A stretch of 39,243 nt of DNA from Deltaproteobacteria bacterium TMED58 (GTDB lineage: Bacteria > Desulfobacterota_D > UBA1144). Positions 19,589 to 29,897 of this stretch are shown one piece after another. The first letter of the stretch is position 1, and each line of letters opens with the position of its first letter. The DNA lies in the NCBI GenBank assembly GCA_002167555.2, contig NHDL02000005.1, forward strand, positions 3,272 to 42,514, in the 5' to 3' direction. The notes below the pieces were generated by a model, which was given only the letters and a program-made list of their open reading frames with translations, was not told the origin of the DNA and searched no databases. A program made the translations under genes and the position numbers.

Positions 19589-19929
19589 TGGAAACATTAG
19601 AACACATAAAAAATATTTGTGAATTGCTAGATAGAAAAAAAGGAAATGATATTTTAGTACTTGATATACGTAAGCTTTCTTCAATCAGTGATTATTTTGT
19701 TATTGTAAGTGCGGATTCGGAAAGAGGGGTTAAGTCTTTAGCAGAAAATTTGGTTAAAGATTTAAAAAAGAAGCTTAAGATAAAAGTCAGAATTGATGGC
19801 CTAAATGATGGACGATGGGTTTTAATAGATAGTGGCGATGTGATAATTCACATTTTTCATTCTGATACAAGAAAAGTATATGATTTAGAGTCTTTATGGT
19901 TTGAAGCGAAAAAAGTTAACCCTTTATAG
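19588..19929 (+). CDS. rsfS: Ribosomal silencing factor RsfS
   Basis: 'ISDYFVIVSADSERGVKSLAENL', 'WVLIDSGDVIIHIFHSDTRKVYDLESLW'; GTG start; follows nadD as usual. Confidence 0.95.
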   Translation: METLEHIKNICELLDRKKGNDILVLDIRKLSSISDYFVIVSADSERGVKSLAENLVKDLKKKLKIKVRIDGLNDGRWVLIDSGDVIIHIFHSDTRKVYDLESLWFEAKKVNPL

Positions 19930-19933
19930 GATT

Positions 19934-21127
19934 TTATTTCTTAGGTCTTCTGATGAATGCCGGAATTTCAAAATGTTCATCATCGCCTAGTGGATGCAAG
20001 TCGTCGATATCAGATTTCTCAGCAGCCTCCACTCCATTCTCAGTTCTATCTTCTAAGATTTCATTATCTAATTCCAAGCTAATTTGGTCTTTATCTTCTT
20101 CCTCAACGCTTACTGTTGATAAATTAGGTCTTGAATTTCCATCTATACCTGTAGCAATTACAGTAATCTTTACTTTATCACCAAGAACTTCATTAACAAC
20201 AAGACCAAAAATAAGTTCAACATTTGGATTTGCTTTAGATTTTATATGGTTACAAGCTTCATTTAACTCATCAATAGTAAAATTACTAGAAGCAGTAACG
20301 TTAATAAGAATCCCAGTTGCCCCTTCTATGGAGATATCTTCAAGAAGTGGACTAGTAATTGCGTTCTCTGCAGCTTCTATTGCCCTCGAAGTACCTTCTC
20401 CTTCGCCAGTACCCATTAAAGCTTTTCCACCACTTTCTTTCATTATTTTTTTAACATCAGCAAAGTCAACATTGATAAATCCAGATCCGACAATTATATC
20501 TGCTATACCTCGAACAGCATTAGTTAATACATCATCTGCCGCTCTAAAAGAATCTAAAATTCCTGAAATTTGTTGAACCTCATTTAATTTATCATTTGGA
20601 ATTACAATCAATGAATCTGCTTCTTTAGCTAACTCTTGAATTCCAAAATCAGCTTGTGAAATTCTTCTATTAGCTTCAAATGTGAAAGGCTTAGTTACAA
20701 TTGCAACAGTTAAGGCTCCTGCATCTTTTGCAAGTTTTGCTACGACGGGGGACGCACCTGTTCCAGTACCACCTCCCATGCCAGCAGTTATAAATACCAT
20801 ATCTGACCCTTGTAACGCTTCTGTTATATCATTTTGGTCTGCTTTAGCACATTCATTTCCTAACTCTGGATTACCCCCTACACCTAAACCCTTTGCTATA
20901 TTTTTTCCGATTTGAATTACGCGTTTTGCTTGTGATTTTTGTAAGTCTTGAAAATCTGAATTTATTGCGATAAATTCAACCCCATCGATTTTATCATTAA
21001 TCATACTGTTTACAGCATTTCCACCTGCACCACCAACACCCACTACCTTAATTTTTGCTCCTAAATTATCAAAGAGGTCTTCCTTTGGCGCCCCTGCTAT
21101 TTCACCAGAAAATTCAAAAGTTGGCAT
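19934..21127 (-). CDS. ftsZ: Cell division protein FtsZ
   Basis: Tubulin signature 'GMGGGTGTGASPVVA', 'GVGGAGGNAVNSMI', C-terminal tail 'IPAFIRR'. Confidence 0.99.
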   Translation of the reverse strand: MPTFEFSGEIAGAPKEDLFDNLGAKIKVVGVGGAGGNAVNSMINDKIDGVEFIAINSDFQDLQKSQAKRVIQIGKNIAKGLGVGGNPELGNECAKADQNDITEALQGSDMVFITAGMGGGTGTGASPVVAKLAKDAGALTVAIVTKPFTFEANRRISQADFGIQELAKEADSLIVIPNDKLNEVQQISGILDSFRAADDVLTNAVRGIADIIVGSGFINVDFADVKKIMKESGGKALMGTGEGEGTSRAIEAAENAITSPLLEDISIEGATGILINVTASSNFTIDELNEACNHIKSKANPNVELIFGLVVNEVLGDKVKITVIATGIDGNSRPNLSTVSVEEEDKDQISLELDNEILEDRTENGVEAAEKSDIDDLHPLGDDEHFEIPAFIRRPKK

Positions 21128-21221
21128 ATCGACTCCTTAGTAAGTTACAATATATGGTATTGCACTAATTATAAACTACTATATTTAGTATTATATAACA
21201 AAATAATAAAAAAAGCACTAT

Positions 21222-22457
21222 TTAGAAAAGGTCTGCAAACCAAGTCTTCATTGAGCTAAAGACCTTCTTAAATACTTGAGCTTCACGAATCCTAATTTTG
21301 GAGCTTTTAGCTGATTCTTGATTATTTGATCCCCAAATTAATAATCCAACACCAGTAGCACATTCAGGTTTTGAAACTAGCTCTTCTAATCCTGTAATTT
21401 GATTTGGAACTCCAAGTCTTACTGGCATATTTAGAATTTTCTGAGCAAGATAATCTGCTCCTTTTATTGCCATGGAGCCACCAGTAATAACGCATCCTGC
21501 AGGAAGCATATCATGATAACCTGATCTCATAATTTCTCTTCTAGCCATACTAAAGATTTCTTCTAGTCTAGGTTCAACTATATTTGCTAATTCTAATTGA
21601 CTAATTTTTTTTCTTCCAGTACCTGCAATTTTATCAATCTTTATTTCATCTTCTCCATCAACAAGATCTGCAGATGCAATTCCGTAACGCTCCTTAATTT
21701 CTTTTGCAACTTGTTTAGATGCACCTAAGCCAAAAGAGATATCGTTATCAAGAAAATCTCCACCTATTGTAATATTGCTAGTATATTTTATTGCACCATC
21801 AGAGAAGACAGCTATGTCAGTCGTCCCCCCACCACAGTCAAGCAGTACCACCCCAACGTCACGCTCATCAGGTGTTAAAACAGCTTCGCTGGAAGCAATT
21901 TGTTCGAGCACTAATGATTGAACATCTACTCCTGAATTATGAACACATTTTACTAAATTTTTCGCTTGTGTAACCTGGGCTGTTACCATATGAATTTTTG
22001 CTTCTAATTTAACTCCATAAAGCCCTACAGGGTCTTTTATTTTTCTTTCACCATCAACTATAAATTCTTGCGGCATTACATGGATGACTTCTCTGTCTGC
22101 AGGTTGAGCACCAGCAGTTGCAGATTCTATAACTCTATCTAAATCTCTTTTAGTAACTTCTCTATTTCTTAGGGTTATCATTCCATGGCCATTAAGACTT
22201 CTTATGTGTCCTCCAGCAATACCAACAATTACACTTGTTATTTCAGTCCCCGCCATTTTCTCAGCGTCCTCTATTGCTTGACGAATTGAATCAACTGTAC
22301 TATCAATATTTAAAACAATTCCTCTTTGTAAACCTTTAGAGGGGTATGAGCTAACTCCAATAATTTCTACATCGCCAGGGGCTCTGACTTCAGCTACTAA
22401 ACATAAAATTTTAGTTGTTCCTATATCTAGACCAACAATTACATTACTATCTGCCAT
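21222..22457 (-). CDS. ftsA: Cell division protein FtsA
   Basis: 'VGLDIGTTKI', 'LDCGGGTTDIAVF', 'CVITGGSMAIKG'; upstream of ftsZ. Confidence 0.98.
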   Translation of the reverse strand: MADSNVIVGLDIGTTKILCLVAEVRAPGDVEIIGVSSYPSKGLQRGIVLNIDSTVDSIRQAIEDAEKMAGTEITSVIVGIAGGHIRSLNGHGMITLRNREVTKRDLDRVIESATAGAQPADREVIHVMPQEFIVDGERKIKDPVGLYGVKLEAKIHMVTAQVTQAKNLVKCVHNSGVDVQSLVLEQIASSEAVLTPDERDVGVVLLDCGGGTTDIAVFSDGAIKYTSNITIGGDFLDNDISFGLGASKQVAKEIKERYGIASADLVDGEDEIKIDKIAGTGRKKISQLELANIVEPRLEEIFSMARREIMRSGYHDMLPAGCVITGGSMAIKGADYLAQKILNMPVRLGVPNQITGLEELVSKPECATGVGLLIWGSNNQESAKSSKIRIREAQVFKKVFSSMKTWFADLF

Positions 22458-22473
22458 TTATGCCATTATAATC

Positions 22474-23139
22474 CTAAAGATTATAATTTACAACACCCTT
22501 ATTTATATTGCTTACATCAATATAAGATTCGTTCATCTGTTTTGTTTTGCTATCTTTTAAAATTATAATAAGATTACTTATTTTCTTTTCAAATTTATCC
22601 TCTCCTAAGTAAATTTCTACCCCTTGGGTTGTAAAGATAGTTACTCCTAGAATCTCATCAAATACAATTTCAGAAATTTCTTTAGTCTCTAATGCTCCCT
22701 TTTTTACCAACAAATTTAATAAAAAAACACCGTCTTTAATTTTATCTTCTGATTCTAGTGACAATATTGGGTAGCTTTCATCTATATATTCTTCAATATT
22801 TCTTAAAAATATAGAATCTTGATCAATATATCCAGTGACATTACCAATTTTTGCGGACATTATAATTTTTTTTTCTTCTACTACAATCTTAATTTTAGTT
22901 AAATTAATTTGCTTAAATGATATATTTTTAATTAATTTAATATTTAATATTCTTTTAGTAGAATCCTCTTTATTATGAATTGCCAATATTTTGCCAACAA
23001 GCTCTGATGTTTTTATTATTTCATCCTTGGGTACGAGTTTGTTTCCTTCAACTGTTACCTCTTTTACAAAACAAAATATAGGAAAATATAGATATAAAGA
23101 TATTAAAGCTAATATAGGTAGAAATATTCTCTTCATCAT
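22474..23139 (-). CDS. ftsQ: Cell division protein FtsQ/DivIB (POTRA domain)
   Basis: N-terminal TM, POTRA-like 'VKEVTVEGNKLVPKDEIIKTSELV'; position between murB and ftsA. Confidence 0.85.
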   Translation of the reverse strand: MMKRIFLPILALISLYLYFPIFCFVKEVTVEGNKLVPKDEIIKTSELVGKILAIHNKEDSTKRILNIKLIKNISFKQINLTKIKIVVEEKKIIMSAKIGNVTGYIDQDSIFLRNIEEYIDESYPILSLESEDKIKDGVFLLNLLVKKGALETKEISEIVFDEILGVTIFTTQGVEIYLGEDKFEKKISNLIIILKDSKTKQMNESYIDVSNINKGVVNYNL

Positions 23140-24053
23140 TCTTCAACTATTTTTACTTCAGTATTCAAAATTGTTCCATCTTTATCTTTAACAATCTTTC
23201 TAATTTTTTGGATTAATGTTTTTATATCTTCTATCTTTGCCCCTCCAGTATTAATTATATAGTTAGCATGAAGTTCAGAAATTTTTGCGCCTCCTATAGA
23301 ATATCCCTTAAGGTTGAGGTCTTGAATAATCTTTCCAGCTTTAGATTCTTTTGTATTCATAAAGACACTCCCTGCGCTAGGATATTCAACAGGCTGTGTA
23401 TTATTTCTATGTCTAATATATGTTTTAATATTTTCTTTAGCTTTTTTTGTATCGCCTTTTTTTAACTGAAATGTGGCTTTTGTTATAATGTCATTTCTTT
23501 TGATAGAGCTATACCTATAATCAAAATTTATTTCATCTTTTTCTACCTCAATCTCCTTATTGTTCCTTAGAAAGAATACAGACTTTAAGCACTCTGATAT
23601 TGTTCCACCGTTGGCACCAGCATTTGTAATTAAAGCTCCACCGACAGTTCCAGGAATTCCAGTGGAGAACTCAAAGCCTACCAGGCCATTTTTTAATGAT
23701 CTATTAAGCACTAAATTTAAAGATGCCCCAGATTCTGCCGTCAAACTTCCGTCTGAAAAAAATCGTATTTTATTTAATTTTTTGGTGCTAATAATAATTG
23801 TTTTTGATAGTTTCACAAATAATATATTTGAACCATTCCCAGATATATAAAACTTGATTTTAAGACTCTTAATTTTTTTTATAAGACTTTTTAATTGTTC
23901 TAAATTATTAGGATAAATAATAATTGGAGTTATGGCACCAACACGCCAAGAGACATAATCACTCATATCATATTCAATAAAATACTTTATTTCGTTAAAT
24001 TCTAGAAAGCTAATTAATGACTTAAATTCTTTTTTTGAGCTGAATGCCAACAT
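23136..24053 (-). CDS. murB: UDP-N-acetylenolpyruvoylglucosamine reductase
   Basis: 'WRVGAITPIIIYPNN', 'GNGSNILF', 'GFEFSTGIPGTVGGALITNAGANG', 'PSAGSVFMN'. Confidence 0.96.
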   Translation of the reverse strand: MLAFSSKKEFKSLISFLEFNEIKYFIEYDMSDYVSWRVGAITPIIIYPNNLEQLKSLIKKIKSLKIKFYISGNGSNILFVKLSKTIIISTKKLNKIRFFSDGSLTAESGASLNLVLNRSLKNGLVGFEFSTGIPGTVGGALITNAGANGGTISECLKSVFFLRNNKEIEVEKDEINFDYRYSSIKRNDIITKATFQLKKGDTKKAKENIKTYIRHRNNTQPVEYPSAGSVFMNTKESKAGKIIQDLNLKGYSIGGAKISELHANYIINTGGAKIEDIKTLIQKIRKIVKDKDGTILNTEVKIVEE

Positions 24054-25401
24054 CTCTTATATCACCTGCCCCCATAGTTAAAATAGTATATTTCTTGTAA
24101 ATAAGTTTGGAAGAAATTTTATTTAGTAATTTTTCCTTATTTTGAAAAAAAAAGTGCTTTTGGGTTTTTTTTCTTTATTTTATTGAATAGTGTTTCAACA
24201 CTTATATTTTTCTTTTCAAAAGCTGAGTATATATCTACTAAATATAAATTTTCCCATTTGCTTAATTCTTTTATGAAATCATTGAGGAGAATTTTGGTCC
24301 GAGAAAATCTATGTGGTTGAAAGATTAATATGGCTTCATTTTTTGAGAAATTTTTTTTAATATTTTCTCTTACTGCACTTATAGCTGTAGGATGGTGTGC
24401 ATAATCATCTATAATTGTGACAAACTTATTGTTAAGAATTGTTTCAAATCTTCTTATTGGTGCTTTACAATTTATTGTTTTATTTTGAATTTTTTTTACT
24501 GTTAATCCTAATTCTAGTGCAAGTATTATGCTCGCTACTAAGTTATAACAATTATAATCACCATACAATTTAGAGTTAAAAATTCCTATTGATTTGTCTT
24601 TTATGAATATTTGAACCTTGGAATATTTATTATTTAATATTTCAAATGAATAATCGTTGTATTTGCTAAATCCTTTACCAAATTTAATAATTTTTTGCTG
24701 CGGCAGAGTTTTAACTAATTTATTTAGCATAGGAGAGTCATTGTTAACTATGCATTTTCTTTTAGTATTTATAATAAATTTTTTAAAAGCCGAAATTAAT
24801 TTTTTTTCGTCTTTATAGAAATCCAAATGATCATTATCAATATTAGTTATTAATGATATTTCCGAATCAATCTCATTAAAGCTATTGTCACTTTCATCCC
24901 CTTCAATCAAACAAAACTTTGATTTTCCAAAGTAAAAATTTGATCTAAGAATCTTATCTTCAGCACCAAAAAAAGTTGTTGGATCAATATGAGATTTATT
25001 TAAAATGAAGTTTGATATAGAGGTTGTTGTACTTTTACCATGACAACCAGTTATTGTAATATTTTTCATTTTATTGGTAAACAGACCCAATGCTTTACCA
25101 CGCTTTAAAATACTTATCTTATTTTTTTTGCTATAATTAACTCAGGGTTATTTTCCTTTATAGCCGATGAATAAATAATTAAATCGGGATTTTTTATATT
25201 TTCTGATGAATGTAATCCGTATATCGTGCACCCAATCTTTTTAAGTTTTTTTATTATTGGATCTTGCCCTATATCTGAGCCTGATACTTCAATATTGTTT
25301 AACTTTAAAAAAAAAGCTAATGAACTCATACCTATGCCACCAATTCCTATCATATGAACACTTTTAATTTTTCTTTTATTAAACATCTTGTAAAATTCCA
25401 T
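24022..25401 (-). CDS. murC: UDP-N-acetylmuramate-L-alanine ligase, split by two apparent frameshifts
   Basis: Three frame segments: 25401-25114 ('HMIGIGGIGMSSLAFFL'); about 25130-24137 ('ITGCHGKSTTTS', 'IDDYAHHPTAI', 'FQPHRFSRT'); C-terminus in the first frame again ('LTMGAGDIRDVGIQLKKRI*', stop 24024-24022). Shifts map to A8 (25122-25129) and T9 (24145-24153) on the coding strand. Confidence 0.85.
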
Positions 25402-26482
25402 CAGCTATTATTTGCGCAGAGTTTTGATTTGATAGTGATTGATTTTCTTCAAGTTTCCTATAAATATTATTCCGGATTTTATCATCATATAAGAGATTGT
25501 ATATCCTTATTATAAGTGATTCTATAGTCTCATGCTCCCTATGAAGAAACGCAAGCTTTTTATCTGAAATTTCTTTTGCATTTAGTAATTGATGGTTGCC
25601 AGATGATTTTTCAATCGGAATATAGATTGTTGGTATCTTAAAATAAATACTTTCAGCAATGGTACTTGCTCCTGCTCTAGATATCAAAACTTTTGTCCTT
25701 TGATAATATTCGTCAATATTATTTATAAATTCGTGTAATTCAAATTTGAAAAAGGGAAATTCCCTTCTGATTTGATTATAAAAATCTTCTAATTGGACAT
25801 CATTATTCAATCCACATTGATGAACAATGGTAAATTCACTTCGTTGTTCAAAAGAGTCTTTGATTTTATTTAAAAGTGATCTAAGGGAGTCTTTAAATTT
25901 CTTATTCAATAATTTAGATCCTTGACTACCACCTAGTATTAAAATATCTATTGGCTTAGACTCTATCCTTTTAACCATTAATTTTCTAATTGGAAAACCT
26001 GATCCAATACATTTTTTTTCATTAAAATATTTTTTAGTCACATTAAAATTAATAAAAATCTTGTTAGAAAATTTTGAAATAATTTTATTTGATAATCCTG
26101 GCACTGAATTACCTTCTACAATATAAATTTTTTTTCTTAAAATAAAACCAGCCAATGCGATAGGTAAAAAAATAAATCCACCAGTTCCAACTATTATCTC
26201 GGGTTTAAAGTTTTTAATTATTTTTATCGAATCCATAACTGATGAAAGAAGTATAAAAATAGATTTAACTTTGAACAATATTGACTTACCAACAAAACCA
26301 ACAGTATTAATTGTATATACTTGGTTGTTATTTTTTAATTTTGGTAATTTAATCTTGCTTCTGGAGCTAGCAACCAATTTTACTTGAACCTTCTCACTTG
26401 ATTCTTCGATGGACTCCAATATAGATATTGCAGGGAAGATATGCCCGCCAGTTGAACCAAGTGCAAAAAGAATCTTTCTCAA
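25379..26482 (-). CDS. murG: UDP-GlcNAc:lipid I GlcNAc transferase
   Basis: 'ALGSTGGHIFPAISI', 'GTGGFIFLP', 'GGSQGSKLLN', 'SRAGASTIAE'. Confidence 0.96.
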   Translation of the reverse strand: MRKILFALGSTGGHIFPAISILESIEESSEKVQVKLVASSRSKIKLPKLKNNNQVYTINTVGFVGKSILFKVKSIFILLSSVMDSIKIIKNFKPEIIVGTGGFIFLPIALAGFILRKKIYIVEGNSVPGLSNKIISKFSNKIFINFNVTKKYFNEKKCIGSGFPIRKLMVKRIESKPIDILILGGSQGSKLLNKKFKDSLRSLLNKIKDSFEQRSEFTIVHQCGLNNDVQLEDFYNQIRREFPFFKFELHEFINNIDEYYQRTKVLISRAGASTIAESIYFKIPTIYIPIEKSSGNHQLLNAKEISDKKLAFLHREHETIESLIIRIYNLLYDDKIRNNIYRKLEENQSLSNQNSAQIIADGILQDV

Positions 26483-27585
26483 TTTTTCCTCTTATCTAAT
26501 GCCAAAACAAGACCAAAAGCAAATAGTGTGAATATTAATGAACTGCCACCATAACTAATTAAAGGAAGAGGAACACCTTTTGTTGGCATTAAGCCAATGG
26601 TAACCGAGATATTTATTATGATTTGTAAAGATGTAAGGATTATTATTCCAGAAATAAGATTTCTAGAAAATAAGTCCTTCGCTCTTTCTAACATTTTAAA
26701 TCCGCTGAATATTAATAACCCAAAAAGTATTATGATTAGTAGGCTACCAATAAATCCTAGTTCCTCAGCAATAATTGAGAAAATGAAATCATTATAACCT
26801 TGTGGGAGAAAAAAAAGCTTTTGAGAGCTATTACCTAATCCAACACCAAAGAATTTTCCTTTAGCAAACGATACAAATGATTGTATTATTTGGTACCCAG
26901 TTCCTTGAGGGTCTTCATAAGGGTCCAAGAAAGACATGACTCGTTTCATTCGATATGGTGCAATATAGATCAAACTTAAAAACGAAGAAAGTAAAACAAG
27001 AAATATGCCAAAGATATGGCTAAGCTTTGCACCTGATAAAATTATCATCGCAAAAATAGTTACACAAATAAGAACGGTATTTCCAAAATCGGGTTGCATT
27101 AACAGCAATAAAATATATGGTATGCATGGAAGAAATGTAGATACTACGCCAATCTTAAACTCTTTTATCCTAGTATTTTTAATATTAAGATGCTGTGCAA
27201 TAAAAATTAAAAGCATATACTTCGCAATTTCAATCGGTTGTAAAGAGAAAGAGAAAACTTGTATCCACCTAGTAGCTCCGCCCGACTTCCTTCCTAATAT
27301 TGGTACTAAAACTAAAATAAGGAGGACGATTCCAATTATGTAGAAAAACTTATAATTTTTTGCAAGTATATTTGTATTAATAGATGAACATGCGCCCATA
27401 ATTACTAGTCCCAGCAAAAGAAATAGACCTTGCCTTTTTAGATAAAAGAAAGAGTCGGCATGATTTTCCATCGCGACTATGGAGCTAGAACTAAATACCA
27501 TCAAGAGACCTATAATAGAAAGTGTAATTGTCGAGATAATGAAAATTATCCTTGGTTCAATAGAATTAAGATAGCTCTTTAACAT
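26479..27585 (-). CDS. ftsW: Peptidoglycan glycosyltransferase FtsW (SEDS family)
   Basis: Multi-TM SEDS protein: 'GGATRWIQVFSFSLQPIEIAKY', 'GNSSQKLFFLPQGYNDFIFSIIAEELGFIG', 'GVPLPLISYGGSS'. The internal ATG at 27585 fits FtsW better than the listed 27672. Confidence 0.95.
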   Translation of the reverse strand: MLKSYLNSIEPRIIFIISTITLSIIGLLMVFSSSSIVAMENHADSFFYLKRQGLFLLLGLVIMGACSSINTNILAKNYKFFYIIGIVLLILVLVPILGRKSGGATRWIQVFSFSLQPIEIAKYMLLIFIAQHLNIKNTRIKEFKIGVVSTFLPCIPYILLLLMQPDFGNTVLICVTIFAMIILSGAKLSHIFGIFLVLLSSFLSLIYIAPYRMKRVMSFLDPYEDPQGTGYQIIQSFVSFAKGKFFGVGLGNSSQKLFFLPQGYNDFIFSIIAEELGFIGSLLIIILFGLLIFSGFKMLERAKDLFSRNLISGIIILTSLQIIINISVTIGLMPTKGVPLPLISYGGSSLIFTLFAFGLVLALDKRKN

Positions 27586-28804
27586 AGTCTGTAAATATTT
27601 CTCCTCTATGTGTAAATGAATCGTATTGATCAAAACTTGAAGTTCCAGGACTAAACAAAAGTACTTCTTCATTTTTTAAATTTTTGAGCCCCAATGTAAC
27701 TGCTTCAAGTAGATTCGGAGCTATAAGATTTGAATTTGAGTCAAAAATTTTGCTGAGTTCAAATTTATTTTCCCCACATAAAATTAATAGTTTAACCTTA
27801 TCTTTTATTAGTTTTTGTAGCGAATTATAATTTAGACCTTTGTTTTTTCCTCCCATTATTAGAATAATTTTTTTGTTAAAACTTTTAATTGCTACTTCTG
27901 TTGCTTGGGGAGACGTAGATTTTGAGTCATTAATTATTATCCTATTCTTACTTATTCTTTGGAGTCTATGAGGGGGGGAGGAAAATCTTCTCAGCACATT
28001 GATTTGTTTTTTTGCCGGTTTTTTGAAAAGAGAAAAAATATTTAAAGAAAATAAAATATTTTCTATATTATGTGGACCTAGAAGTTTCAATTTGTCTTTT
28101 CTAATTTTCATATTTTCAATAATTATATTATCATCTGTTTCATATATTTTATTATTTTTTAGCGGATTAATCCTATTGCTCTTTATATTTTTTTTAATAA
28201 ACTGAGGTTTAACCATTAGAGAATAATCTGTTTTATTTTGATTTTTAAATATTTTCATCTTTGATTCTTTGTATTCTCTAAAATTTAAATGATGGTCAAG
28301 ATGGTTTTCAGAAATATTTAGAAGGGCTGCAACGAATGGTTTGAATGATGAATCAATAAACTGTAATTGAAAGCTACTGACTTCTACTAATATTAAATCA
28401 AATTTTTCTTTTGAATTGACGGCTTTAATAAGGGGTGTTCCAATATTTCCACCTAGAAACACTTTTACGCCAGCACTCGTTAACAGCTCGTTGGTAAGCA
28501 TCGCAGTTGTTGTTTTTCCATTAGTACCCGTTATTGCTATTATTGGTTTATCTAGGAACTTTGATGCAAACTCTATTTCACTAATAATTTTTATTTTCTT
28601 ATTTATAGCAATTTTTAAGTTTTTATTTCTGAGACCTATGCCAGGGCTGACCACTATATAGCTACATTTCTCTAAGAGTTTGATAAAGTCTGATTGATTA
28701 TCGGTTTTATCATCAAAAGTACAAAAGCTAATAGAGTTTCTTTTACAAAACTTTTTTAGCTCAATTCCAGTCTTTCCCATTCCATAAATTAATATCTTTT
28801 TCAT
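27566..28804 (-). CDS. murD: UDP-N-acetylmuramoylalanine-D-glutamate ligase
   Basis: 'VVSPGIGLRNKNL', 'ITGTNGKTTTAML', 'NISENHLDHH', 'NDSKSTSPQATEVA', 'LLFSPGTSSFDQYDSFTHRGEIF'. Confidence 0.97.
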   Translation of the reverse strand: MKKILIYGMGKTGIELKKFCKRNSISFCTFDDKTDNQSDFIKLLEKCSYIVVSPGIGLRNKNLKIAINKKIKIISEIEFASKFLDKPIIAITGTNGKTTTAMLTNELLTSAGVKVFLGGNIGTPLIKAVNSKEKFDLILVEVSSFQLQFIDSSFKPFVAALLNISENHLDHHLNFREYKESKMKIFKNQNKTDYSLMVKPQFIKKNIKSNRINPLKNNKIYETDDNIIIENMKIRKDKLKLLGPHNIENILFSLNIFSLFKKPAKKQINVLRRFSSPPHRLQRISKNRIIINDSKSTSPQATEVAIKSFNKKIILIMGGKNKGLNYNSLQKLIKDKVKLLILCGENKFELSKIFDSNSNLIAPNLLEAVTLGLKNLKNEEVLLFSPGTSSFDQYDSFTHRGEIFTDYVKELS

Positions 28805-28805
28805 G

Positions 28806-29897
28806 TTATCTTATCTTCAATGATGCAATTGTAATTAGAGCTAAAATAATAGATATAATCCAGAACCTTATCACTATTTTAGATTCAGAATATCCCATTT
28901 TCTCAAAATGGTGATGAAGCGGGGCCATTTTTAGTATCCTCGTGTTATATAATCGAAAAGATATTATTTGAATAATTACTGAAAGTGCTTCAATCACAAA
29001 AATACCACCAGATATTAATAATAGAACTTCTTGCTTAATAATTATAGAGACTAGACCGATAGTTGCGCCCAGAGGTATAGATCCAACATCACCCATAAAT
29101 ATTTGTGCAGGATTAGAGTTAAACCACAAGAACCCCAATAGGGAACCAAGAATAGCTGATAGCAGTATACTTATTTCTGCCACATCTTTAATATATGGCA
29201 AATATAAATAATTGGTATATATGGAGTTTCCAGCTATATAAGTTAATAGAAAAATTGCTCCTACAGTGCTTAAGAGTGACCCTGTAGCAAGACCATCAAG
29301 CCCATCGGTTAAATTAACAGCATTTGCAGAACCTAAAATAATTAAAAAACATAATACATAATAAAATAATCCTAAATCAAAAAGTTCTTTAGTGAAAGGA
29401 AGGCTTATAAATGTATTACTAAAGAAAGAGTCGGAATATGAAAAGCCCTCAATTTTTAAAATAAAAAATAATATTAAGAAAAGAGTTATTGAAATCTGCA
29501 TAAATATTTTTTTAGATATTGAGAGCCCCTTACCCTTTCTAAGTTTAATTAGGTCATCAATAAATCCTGAAAATGCAAAAAGTATGTAAGCTCCTAGAAC
29601 CAAAAGAAAATTTTTATTTTCGAAGTTTCCATATAGTATTGAAGATATAAGTATACTAAATCCAATTACTATACCCCCCATATTAGGAGTACCCTTCTTT
29701 CCTTCATGTTGTGTAAGATACGAGCTAATGTTCTCAGAAAAGTTTTTCTTATTCATATAATTAATGAATTTTGGAGTAAAAAAAATAATTATAAAAAATG
29801 AAGATATACCAGCAAGAGCTGAACGTAAAGTAATATATTGGAGAATATTTAAGAAACCTAACGAATTAACAAATAAATCATAAAAATAATAGAACAT
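28806..29897 (-). CDS. mraY: Phospho-N-acetylmuramoyl-pentapeptide transferase
   Basis: 'GKKGTPNMGGIVIG', 'NAVNLTDGLDGLATG', 'FMGDVGSIPLGA', 'KMAPLHHHFEKMGYSESKIVIRFW'. Confidence 0.98.
   Translation of the reverse strand: MFYYFYDLFVNSLGFLNILQYITLRSALAGISSFFIIIFFTPKFINYMNKKNFSENISSYLTQHEGKKGTPNMGGIVIGFSILISSILYGNFENKNFLLVLGAYILFAFSGFIDDLIKLRKGKGLSISKKIFMQISITLFLILFFILKIEGFSYSDSFFSNTFISLPFTKELFDLGLFYYVLCFLIILGSANAVNLTDGLDGLATGSLLSTVGAIFLLTYIAGNSIYTNYLYLPYIKDVAEISILLSAILGSLLGFLWFNSNPAQIFMGDVGSIPLGATIGLVSIIIKQEVLLLISGGIFVIEALSVIIQIISFRLYNTRILKMAPLHHHFEKMGYSESKIVIRFWIISIILALITIASLKIR

Noticed and set aside
19953-20576. 207-aa plus-strand ORF
   Set aside because: Entirely antisense to ftsZ; low-complexity Ser/Pro-rich shadow ORF.
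21128-21221. Near-palindrome TACTAAATATAGTA and possible promoter in the ftsA-ftsZ gap
   Set aside because: Pure A/T, short arms, promoter spacing not convincing; likely background in AT-rich DNA.
27005-27343. 112-aa plus-strand ORF
   Set aside because: Antisense to ftsW; no recognisable domain.
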